From: JBIIJL01 sp044233795
Lineage (GTDB): Bacteria; Pseudomonadota; Gammaproteobacteria; Legionellales; Legionellaceae
Reading direction: 5' to 3'
Length of the DNA: 13,481 nt
Assembly (NCBI GenBank): GCA_044233795.1
Contig: JBIIJL010000060.1
Coordinates: 1 to 13,481 of the forward strand
Shown here: in pieces, positions 1 to 6,398 of the stretch
How the letters are laid out: each line of letters begins with the position of its first letter
Position numbering within the stretch: position 1 is the stretch's first letter
Notes under the pieces: generated by a model
What the model was told of the DNA's origin: nothing
What the model saw: only the letters and a program-made list of their open reading frames with translations
The model's database searches: none
Translations under genes and position numbers: made by a program

Positions 1-465
1 GGGAACTAAGCTTGGTTGCTTCAAAAAGCTAATAGTCATTCCACAATTGGCGTTATCATCATCAACGTAGTGAAGGCATATACTATCAAAATAGTCAGTT
101 GGAGGTAGACCTAGCTTAGTAGCAGTTGAGCATGCCTTTATGCAGTTAAGTGAGTTATGGATATAGTCTTTGCCAATCGATGCACCACTAAAATCACCAT
201 AATTGAATACTAAAGGCTTTTGGGTAACTTGCAACATGGTGAGATGGTGAGTTTCACGAAGACGCTCTCGCATTTCATAGATAGAGTGACGATCTGCAAA
301 ATACCTCGCGCTCCGCAAATCGTGGTCAACAGCGCCTAGGTATTGAGCTATAGTTAAGGGCTGTAACTTACTAACCCGCACAGTTTCAGGGAAAGGTAAG
401 GTGTTGAGAACCTCAATATAATTACCAGCTAGCTTTTTAAAGACACGCATAAGAACAACAAACAT
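1..465 (-). CDS. Unrecognised protein, partial (3' end beyond left edge)
   Basis: The frame is open from an ATG at 465 to the edge of the window, giving 155 residues with no stop, so the C-terminus is missing. An in-frame TAA at 469-471 just upstream makes 465 the first possible ATG; a second ATG lies at 450. Neither has a well-spaced Shine-Dalgarno sequence: AAGAG directly touches the first ATG and lies 15 bases before the second. The visible part is soluble, with no signal peptide or obvious membrane segment. It has a charged helical stretch around residues 50-78 and a Cys-containing segment near the edge (HYVDDDNANCG, about residues 132-142). I do not recognise the family. A PmrA-like tandem box and a TATGAT -10 hexamer lie directly upstream, which would fit a secreted effector; that is inference. 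That this is a real gene is likely, because codon use looks natural over the whole length. Confidence 0.7.
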   Translation of the reverse strand, partial: MFVVLMRVFKKLAGNYIEVLNTLPFPETVRVSKLQPLTIAQYLGAVDHDLRSARYFADRHSIYEMRERLRETHHLTMLQVTQKPLVFNYGDFSGASIGKDYIHNSLNCIKACSTATKLGLPPTDYFDSICLHYVDDDNANCGMTISFLKQPSLVP

Positions 466-499
466 CTCTTAATTAATACAATCGACATCATACTCGGTG

Positions 500-519
500 A
501 ATATTAAGTCAATATGAAG
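500..519 (-). promoter_or_regulatory. PmrA-like box upstream of the left-edge gene
   Basis: Read on the minus strand, two nonamers CTTCATATT and CTTAATATT stand in tandem, separated by the dinucleotide GA. The PmrA box known from Legionella and Coxiella effector promoters is a tandem cTTAATatT with a 2-base gap, so the match is 8/9 and 9/9. A -10-like TATGAT (487-492) follows seven bases downstream, putting the transcription start near 480, about 15 bases before the ATG at 465. The match is seen directly; regulation by a PmrA homologue is inference. Confidence 0.5.
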
Positions 520-548
520 AGTAGCGCGAACGGTCAGGAGATCCTACA

Positions 549-569
549 GTTAATCTTAAATTAAGAAAT
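549..569 (+). promoter_or_regulatory. Weaker PmrA-like tandem site for the 624-1448 gene
   Basis: Two TTAA cores lie 11 bp apart (550-553 and 561-564), the same spacing as in a PmrA box. The first half (GTTAATCTT) matches the consensus at 7/9; the second (ATTAAGAAA) at only 5/9. The site ends six to seven bases before a perfect TATAAT, where an activator replacing a poor -35 would bind. In an AT-rich spacer this could arise by chance, so the call is tentative. Confidence 0.3.
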
Positions 570-575
570 ATGTAT

Positions 576-581
576 TATAAT
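576..581 (+). promoter_or_regulatory. -10 box TATAAT for the 624-1448 gene
   Basis: A perfect TATAAT is present without a good -35 hexamer at 16-18 bp. Transcription would start near 588, about 36 bases before the ATG at 624. Because the box lies inside the longer open frame that begins at 570, it argues against the 570 and 591 starts. Confidence 0.5.
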
Positions 582-623
582 TATATATCGATGAAAATAT
601 CATTCATTTGTTGGAGGATGGAT

Positions 624-1448
624 ATGAAAGATAGATGGCCAAATTTTTATAAGGTGCATAGCTCTGTTGATATAGCCCATCATAGTACTGGAAATAATAA
701 TATCTTAGCTGATTGGCAGCGCGCGGCAAACGATGATCCAGAAATTGGAGTTAAGGTCACGGTTAATGGCGAGCCATTGTCTAAGTTTTCAAAAATATAC
801 AATGATTTTAAAACTCAGGAAGATTTGAAGCAATTCTTCCGTGAGGAAATTTTGAAATTTGTTGATGCGGGAAAAGATGAAAAAGACCGAATGCTTCAAT
901 ATTTACTTAAGAGTTTTCATCAGGGTGGTTTTATGTACCCGATTTCTGCTTCACTAGGAGATAGTATAAAAACATTTTCTCTTACGATGCGGCCTGATAA
1001 GCAGACTCAGGACGTGCATATTGTTTCAACTTTAACAGGATTTAAAGTTCAAGAATTATACAATAGCTTAAGTTTTACGTGGGCAGGACATAAACAAGCA
1101 CAGTATTTAGAGCCTGATGATTTAACGAGAAAGTCGGTTCTGGCCGCTGAAGGAACCATTGATGTTGATATGTCCACATTCAAGGGGTCTTCGGTACCTG
1201 ATAATGTTACTCCAATAGTTAGAGTTGAAAGCAATACCCTAAGCTATGGTAATAGCATGCTTCAGAGCGCTATGGACAATAGAAGCTTGGCGCAGCGGAT
1301 TGTAGATTTCTTCAAAAACATTTTAGGGCTAGCACATGTAACAGAAATCTCTCCAACCAATACTTCGTCTCAAGCAATATCGTCTGAGCACGACTCTTCC
1401 GAAGGTGATGAGGATGAGCATTCTAAGTCCAGCAGCCCTGGTCCATAG
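624..1448 (+). CDS. Orphan effector-like protein with acidic Ser-rich tail
   Basis: This is a 274-residue protein whose family I do not recognise. The frame is open from 570, but the ATG at 624 is preferred: GGAGG at 613-617 stands six bases before it, and a TATAAT at 576-581 lies inside the longer version. An ATG at 618 would touch the GGAGG. The protein is soluble, with no signal peptide. A charged helical region (about residues 60-100) precedes a mixed alpha/beta middle. Residues 221-239 form a short amphipathic segment containing R225-I226 and G235-L236. The last 35 residues are rich in Ser, Glu and Asp, with an acidic cluster EGDEDE near residue 260. Acidic clusters near a polar C-terminus are known in many Dot/Icm substrates. 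The segment at 221-239 resembles one in the protease-like protein at 6399-7403. Its stop codon abuts that of convergent proS. An effector role is inference. Confidence 0.75.
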   Translation: MKDRWPNFYKVHSSVDIAHHSTGNNNILADWQRAANDDPEIGVKVTVNGEPLSKFSKIYNDFKTQEDLKQFFREEILKFVDAGKDEKDRMLQYLLKSFHQGGFMYPISASLGDSIKTFSLTMRPDKQTQDVHIVSTLTGFKVQELYNSLSFTWAGHKQAQYLEPDDLTRKSVLAAEGTIDVDMSTFKGSSVPDNVTPIVRVESNTLSYGNSMLQSAMDNRSLAQRIVDFFKNILGLAHVTEISPTNTSSQAISSEHDSSEGDEDEHSKSSSPGP

Positions 1449-3155
1449 TTAAATCCTAAGCGTTGCCAAAAAATCAGGTAACGCTTTGAGCTCAATCAAT
1501 TGACTCTCCATAGCTGTTCTTGATTTGTATTCTATTGTATCGTTTGCCAAATTACGCTCACTTACCACAAACCGATGAGGGATGCCAATAAGTTCATTGT
1601 CTGCGAATAGAACGCCTGGGCGCTCTGGCCTATCTTCTAAGAGAACATCAATGCCTTTTGAACAAAAATCTTCGTATAATGACTCAGCAGCTTTAATGAC
1701 TGCAGGGCATTTGTGTCCATTAATAGGTATTATGACACAGTGAAAAGGCGCCATACTGATGGGCCAGATGATCCCTCGGTCATCATGATGCTGTTCTATT
1801 GCGGCTGCCACTACCCTTGAGATCCCCAGCCCATAACAGCCCATCAGCATGGGTTGAAGTTGACCTATCTCGTTGATGACTTCAGCTTGCATAGCTTTGC
1901 TATACTTGTCCCCCAATTGAAACACATGCCCCACCTCAATCCCGCGACAAGAACTCAGTTTACCGATGCCATCAGGGCTGTCATCACCTTCTTTTACTAA
2001 ACGTAAATCAAATGCATCCGTATAAGTTGCATCGCGCTCCCATGCAGCATGTGTATAGTGTTTACCTGGTTGATTGGCACCACATACAAATGATGACATT
2101 GCTAGTGCATGATGATCGACGATGATGGGAATGTTAAGCGATACTGGTCCAATATATCCTTGTTCTGTACCTATGATTTGCAAAATGAGTGCTTCATCAG
2201 CAAATTTCAAGGGTGATTTCACCAATGGATGCTTTGCAGCTTTTAACTCATTGAGTTCATCACGCCCATTTAGAACCAATGCAACAACTGGAGTTTCTTG
2301 ACCCTCAACGATCAGTGTTTTAACCGCAGCATCCTTAGATATATTTAAGAATGTCACAATGTCATCAATAGATTTTTGGGTAGGGGTATCAATTAGTTCG
2401 AGTGTCTCTTGCGGGATTATGGTGGATTTTTTTGGGCGAAGGCTCGTTGCTTGCTCGATATTGGCAGCATAAAAACCTGTGTCGCTATAAAAAATCAAGT
2501 CTTCACCAGAATCTGCTAATACTTGAAATTCATGCGATACAGCTCCGCCTATAGCACCAGTATCGGCCTCTACAGCGCGGTACTTTAGTCCAAGCCTGTC
2601 AAAAATACTAGAGTAGGTTTTATACATTGTTTCATAGGTTTTTTTAAGACAAGCTTCTTCAATATGAAAAGAATAGGCGTCTTTCATGATGAACTCGCGA
2701 GCGCGCATGACTCCAAAGCGTGGTCTGATTTCATCTCGAAACTTAGTTTGAATTTGATATACATTGATAGGTAGCTGCTTGTAGGATTGCAATTCATCAC
2801 GCATGAGATCGGTAATTACTTCTTCGTGGGTAGGCCCGAAGCAATAATCACGTCCATTGCTATCCTGCATGGTAAGAAGTTGCCCGCCGAAAGTCTCCCA
2901 GCGTCCTGTTTCGTGCCATAATTCAGCGGGTTGCACCGCGGGCATTAAAATTTCCAAGGCACCAGAGCGGTTCATTTCCTCACGCACGATGGCTTCCACT
3001 TTTCTCAATACTTTTAAACCCATAGGTAGCCAAGTGTAGAGTCCTGAACCGAGTTTTCTGATCATGCCGGCTCTTAGCATCAGTTGGTGTGATACTATTT
3101 CTGCATCATTTGGGATTTCTCTTAAAGTAGCCGATAGCCATTGCGAAGCCCGCAT
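1449..3155 (-). CDS. proS: Prolyl-tRNA synthetase, bacterial type with editing domain
   Basis: This class II aminoacyl-tRNA synthetase charges tRNA-Pro with proline in the cytoplasm. The 568 residues are close to the usual bacterial length of about 570. Class II motif 1 lies near residues 69-87, the substrate-site loop FGPTHEE at 106-112, motif 2 at 138-161 (FRDEIRPRFGVMRAREF) and motif 3 at 439-465 (GCYGLGISR onward, then IIWP). The YbaK-like insertion domain that hydrolyses mischarged Ala-tRNA-Pro occupies about 225-385 and keeps the lysine important in the E. coli enzyme (K279 in DAAVKT). An anticodon-binding domain follows from about 470. The ATG at 3155 is preceded by AAGGAG with five-base spacing, a strong ribosome site. 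The gene is monocistronic and its stop abuts that of the convergent gene at 624-1448, leaving no intergenic base. Nothing suggests loss of function. Confidence 0.97.
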   Translation of the reverse strand: MRASQWLSATLREIPNDAEIVSHQLMLRAGMIRKLGSGLYTWLPMGLKVLRKVEAIVREEMNRSGALEILMPAVQPAELWHETGRWETFGGQLLTMQDSNGRDYCFGPTHEEVITDLMRDELQSYKQLPINVYQIQTKFRDEIRPRFGVMRAREFIMKDAYSFHIEEACLKKTYETMYKTYSSIFDRLGLKYRAVEADTGAIGGAVSHEFQVLADSGEDLIFYSDTGFYAANIEQATSLRPKKSTIIPQETLELIDTPTQKSIDDIVTFLNISKDAAVKTLIVEGQETPVVALVLNGRDELNELKAAKHPLVKSPLKFADEALILQIIGTEQGYIGPVSLNIPIIVDHHALAMSSFVCGANQPGKHYTHAAWERDATYTDAFDLRLVKEGDDSPDGIGKLSSCRGIEVGHVFQLGDKYSKAMQAEVINEIGQLQPMLMGCYGLGISRVVAAAIEQHHDDRGIIWPISMAPFHCVIIPINGHKCPAVIKAAESLYEDFCSKGIDVLLEDRPERPGVLFADNELIGIPHRFVVSERNLANDTIEYKSRTAMESQLIELKALPDFLATLRI

Positions 3156-3233
3156 GTATACTCCTTAAACAGTTGCAGGTTTTATCAGGGTCTGTTAAGA
3201 ATTCGTTTTGACAAATGTTCTAAAATGCTCACT

Positions 3234-3271
3234 TACCGTGGTTTGTCCACGGTATCCAGAGATCTCCTGGA
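3234..3271. repeat. Pair of adjacent palindromes upstream of proS
   Basis: The first palindrome (3234-3254) has perfect 8-bp arms, TACCGTGG and CCACGGTA, around a 5-base loop. It is followed without a gap by TCCAG-AGATCTC-CTGGA (3255-3271), with 5-bp arms. It lies in the 134-bp gap between the SulP-carbonic anhydrase gene and proS, both on the minus strand. No T-run follows on either strand, so it is not a standard intrinsic terminator. The motif resembles the short dispersed CCGTGG...CCACGG palindromes of some intracellular bacteria, but only one copy is present here. Confidence 0.6.
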
Positions 3272-3289
3272 TGATGCATACAAGCCGCG

Positions 3290-5620
3290 TCATATAGGCG
3301 TTGTAGAGCAATTGTCAACACTCCCTAATAATTTGGTTAATTTTGCAGGAAGCTCTGTAGTTTTGTCTTTTTCAAAGTGGAGCACTTCAGCAGAGAAATT
3401 TTTAAAGTTTACTGCACCACTGTGTATATCGTACACGGCTCCGACCATACCAATTTCTTCACTGTCTGTCATGTGACGTAATATCTCACTGCTCTTATAG
3501 ATCTCATATAAGGTATGAGCGATATTTAGTTCCGTTACATGATTTAAGAATTCGTGGTTTTTGCTATTTCTCTCGTGGGTGATAGAGGTTTCTGCAAGAA
3601 TGGCGGGCTTTATTTTTGCTAGTAGTTGTGTAAGATGCCCTTGTTCAAGCCCGTCACAAGCAGCCTGAATGGCCCCACATTCTGAATGTCCAAGTATTAC
3701 CAATAATTTGGCGCCAGCAACTTTACAGGCATATTCAATACTCGCAAGTACATCATCATTAACTACGTTACCTGCAACGCGCACACAAAATAAATCACCG
3801 AAACTCATGTCGAGGATTGTTTCAACAGGTACGCGCGAGTCAATACATCCTAGAACGACAGCGATCGGATGTTGCGTGCTTGCGGTATTTTTAATATCAA
3901 TTTTAAAACTTCGGTGGATGCGGGTGTCGTTTAAGAATCGAAGATTACCTTCTCGCAGAATTCCTAAGACTTGTTGAGGAGCAAGGGTGGCTTGCACATC
4001 GAAGGTAGTAACATTAATAAAGTCGATATAATTGTGAATATTATAATTTTCCTTAAAGCCAATCAAATTTAGAGAAATTCTCTTATGAGGTGCTTGCTCT
4101 AGTTGATAATCTTTAATAAATTCAACAATCTCTTTATCGATGTAGTCAGAATAGCGCGCATCGATGATCAATTGTGCATTTTTAGGAATCGAATCAAGTT
4201 CGGCCACGAGTGATGCTTTGTTTAAAAAGGTCGTTTGCTGAGGCAGTACCAGTCGACTGATGATCCCGTTAGGGTAGATCTCTTTGATGATATCTAAACG
4301 AGCTTTGCTATTTGATTTTAAGATATAAAATACACTCACCATAAGCCCTATAATGATTCCTTCCAAGAGATCCAGCGCGACAATGCTGACAATGGTAGCA
4401 ATGAAGGGGATGAAGCGGTCAGCTCCCTGGTGATAAATACTTACATAAATGGCGGGTTTAGTTAATTTGTAGCCTGTATAAATTAGGATGGCAGCCAATG
4501 AGGACAAGGGAATTTTGTTGAGCATATGGGGGATGAGAATCACCGCTAATAGAATAAATAGCCCATGAAATATGGTTGAAAATTTGGTTTTAGCACCTGT
4601 TTGAATGTTAACAGAAGTCCTTACAATCACAGATGTTATGGGAATCCCACCCACTAATCCTGATAGTAAATTACCAAAACCTTGAGCAACTAATTCTTGA
4701 TCTTTGGACGAGGAGCGGCGTTTTTTATCAATTTTTTCACCTGCTTTTATATTCAGTAAGGTTTCAAGAGAAGCAACTACCCCAAGAATTACAGCATATA
4801 GATAAACTTTTGGGTTGGCCCAAGATGACCAAAGCGGCGTGTTCATGGCTTTGATAAAATCAGTTAAACCTTCGTGTTTGGGAATATTGACTAATTGAGG
4901 GCTGTTTTGTGCAAGATAAGAATTAGAAAATACAAAAAATTCATTTAATAAAATACCGGTGATGACAACTGCAATGGGTCCAGGAATCACGCTTAGCCAC
5001 TTCGCTTTGGTTTTGTCGAAAAAAAACAAAATCACAAAAGAAGTCAAAGAAATAATCACAGCTCCGCTATTGATATGAAAAGCTATATCTGATAGAGGTT
5101 TAAGACTGAATCCACCTTCTAAATCGAGAAGGTGCATTTTAAGCTCAGCAAGTGATGAGGATAGGGTGAAGGCAAGTGGTAATTGCTTAAAAATTAGAAT
5201 GATACCGATGGCACATAGTAAACCTTGTACCACATTAGATGGTACGTAATCAGCAATAAAACCTGCTTTAAAACTACCGATAATGATCTGAAAGATCCCA
5301 GCCAAGGTGAGGGCCAGCAAGAAGGTATTGAAGTCACCAAGTTGGGCTATTGCGGTAAACACGACTGCGGCCATCCCGGCGGCAGGCCCGCTGACACTTA
5401 CAGGAGACCCACTTAATATTCCGACAACAATACCACCGATGATACCACTCAAAATACCTGAAAAAAGCGGGGCACCGGAGGCGAGGGCTGTGCCCAAGCA
5501 AAGAGGGATTGCTACTAAAAACACAACAATGGCAGAAATCAAATCGAACTTGAAGGTTCGCTTTCTATATATTTTTAGTTTGCGCAAATTAACGTTTAGC
5601 TGTTCGTTCATTCTATTCAT
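3290..5620 (-). CDS. SulP-family anion transporter fused to beta-carbonic anhydrase
   Basis: This 776-residue inner-membrane protein joins a transporter to an enzyme. Residues 26-440 form the SulP membrane domain, with repeated hydrophobic segments, the SGPAAGMAAV loop near 77-86 and the SulP-type signature GGIPITSVIVRTSVNIQTGA at 324-343. Residues 460-540 look like a degenerate STAS domain. From about 550 the protein is a beta-class carbonic anhydrase with all the zinc and catalytic residues: C592-x-D594-x-R596 (GCIDSRVP) and H645-x2-C648 (GHSECGA). Such fusions are known in several bacteria and are thought to move bicarbonate while the enzyme interconverts it with CO2; the substrate here is inferred. 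The start is the ATG at 5620 (M4 at 5611 is an alternative); neither has a clear Shine-Dalgarno sequence. The gene is divergent from def. A TATAAC (5647-5652, minus strand) is a possible -10. Confidence 0.93.
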   Translation of the reverse strand: MNRMNEQLNVNLRKLKIYRKRTFKFDLISAIVVFLVAIPLCLGTALASGAPLFSGILSGIIGGIVVGILSGSPVSVSGPAAGMAAVVFTAIAQLGDFNTFLLALTLAGIFQIIIGSFKAGFIADYVPSNVVQGLLCAIGIILIFKQLPLAFTLSSSLAELKMHLLDLEGGFSLKPLSDIAFHINSGAVIISLTSFVILFFFDKTKAKWLSVIPGPIAVVITGILLNEFFVFSNSYLAQNSPQLVNIPKHEGLTDFIKAMNTPLWSSWANPKVYLYAVILGVVASLETLLNIKAGEKIDKKRRSSSKDQELVAQGFGNLLSGLVGGIPITSVIVRTSVNIQTGAKTKFSTIFHGLFILLAVILIPHMLNKIPLSSLAAILIYTGYKLTKPAIYVSIYHQGADRFIPFIATIVSIVALDLLEGIIIGLMVSVFYILKSNSKARLDIIKEIYPNGIISRLVLPQQTTFLNKASLVAELDSIPKNAQLIIDARYSDYIDKEIVEFIKDYQLEQAPHKRISLNLIGFKENYNIHNYIDFINVTTFDVQATLAPQQVLGILREGNLRFLNDTRIHRSFKIDIKNTASTQHPIAVVLGCIDSRVPVETILDMSFGDLFCVRVAGNVVNDDVLASIEYACKVAGAKLLVILGHSECGAIQAACDGLEQGHLTQLLAKIKPAILAETSITHERNSKNHEFLNHVTELNIAHTLYEIYKSSEILRHMTDSEEIGMVGAVYDIHSGAVNFKNFSAEVLHFEKDKTTELPAKLTKLLGSVDNCSTTPI

Positions 5621-5654
5621 GGTCTACTAGTTTACAGTATGCTGATGTTATATC

Positions 5655-5678
5655 AACCCCTTGAACTTGTTAACCCCT
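5655..5678. repeat. Direct heptamer repeat in the def/sulP divergent promoter region
   Basis: AACCCCT occurs at 5655-5661 and again at 5672-5678, a period of 17 bp. The repeat lies just upstream of a TATAAC (-10 candidate at 5647-5652, minus strand) for the transporter gene, where a regulator could contact the -35 region. Seen directly; the function is a guess. Confidence 0.25.
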
Positions 5679-5713
5679 GTAAATGATAAATAAATCTGGT
5701 ATGTCCGCGCAGG

Positions 5714-5735
5714 CATGACAGACTTTTTTGTCATG
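5714..5735. promoter_or_regulatory. Inverted repeat between divergent genes, possible operator
   Basis: Perfect 7-bp arms, CATGACA (5714-5720) and TGTCATG (5729-5735), flank an 8-base T-rich loop. The repeat sits near the middle of the 212-bp divergent spacer, about 100 bp from each start codon. It could be a regulator site or simply a hairpin; no family of regulator is suggested by the sequence. Confidence 0.25.
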
Positions 5736-5832
5736 TACACACCTTGTTAACTATGTAGGTAGAGTATTTACAATTGCAGATTTGATGTTACGCTTTGCTA
5801 ATAGGTAGGAAACAGAGGATTCAATCGATAGC

Positions 5833-6366
5833 ATGACAGTTCGGTCTATTGTAAAAATGGGTAATCAAAACCTCAACACCCCTTCTATCCCTGTAACAGA
5901 TTTTTCTGATGCAAGTCTTATAAAAATTGTTGAGGATATGCATGATACCATGAAAGAGCAGGGCGGTGTGGGTATTGCCGCTCCACAAATTGGCCATAAT
6001 TTACGAGTAATGATGTTTGGTTTTGAGACGAATGCTCGATATCCACAAGAACAATCTGTTCCTTTTACCATATTGATTAATCCTGAAATCGAAATTTTAT
6101 CGGATGAAATGATAGATGGCTGGGAGGGGTGTTTGAGTGTGCCGGGGTTACGCGGGCTAGTACCTCGATATAAAAGTATTCGATATCAAGGCTATGATGT
6201 GCATGGAGCTTTGATCGTACGAAGAGCTGAGAATTTTCATGCAAGAATGGTGCAACATGAATACGATCATCTTGATGGAATCCTCTTCCCAAAGCGCATA
6301 AAGGACCTAGCTTATTTTGGATTTGAAGACGAACTTAAAAATATCATTTGGCCTGTGAAAGCCTAA
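5833..6366 (+). CDS. def: Peptide deformylase
   Basis: The enzyme removes the formyl group from the N-terminal methionine of new proteins, using a metal ion (usually Fe2+) in the cytoplasm. The three family motifs are intact in this 177-residue protein: GVGIAAPQ (45-52), EGCLS (98-102, metal ligand C100) and HEYDH (142-146, ligands H142 and H146, catalytic E143). The length is normal. The ATG at 5833 has AGAGGA at 5814-5819, a rather long 13-base spacing; M9 at 5857 is an alternative but has no ribosome site. The gene is not next to fmt, its usual partner, and stands alone, convergent with the gene at 6399-7403. Many gammaproteobacteria carry more than one def-like gene, so this could be a second copy, but the active site is complete. 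Confidence 0.95.
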   Translation: MTVRSIVKMGNQNLNTPSIPVTDFSDASLIKIVEDMHDTMKEQGGVGIAAPQIGHNLRVMMFGFETNARYPQEQSVPFTILINPEIEILSDEMIDGWEGCLSVPGLRGLVPRYKSIRYQGYDVHGALIVRRAENFHARMVQHEYDHLDGILFPKRIKDLAYFGFEDELKNIIWPVKA

Positions 6367-6396
6367 GGTTGTGGTTACATAATGAACACAGCCTTA
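6364..6396. terminator. Candidate bidirectional terminator hairpin
   Basis: TAAGGTTGTG (6364-6373) and CACAGCCTTA (6387-6396) can form a 10-bp RNA stem with one G-U pair around a 13-base loop. It spans the def stop codon and nearly the whole 32-bp gap to the convergent gene. The downstream T content is modest on the plus strand and absent on the minus strand, so termination efficiency is uncertain. Confidence 0.4.
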
Positions 6397-6398
6397 CC

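Noticed and set aside
570..623. Longer N-terminus for the 624-1448 protein (ATG at 570 or 591)
   Set aside because: A perfect TATAAT at 576-581 lies within this stretch, and GGAGG at 613-617 fits the ATG at 624; neither upstream ATG has a ribosome site.
3141..3476. Plus-strand frame across the proS upstream gap
   Set aside because: It runs through the proS ribosome site, the palindromes and the antisense of the carbonic anhydrase end; no coding signature of its own.
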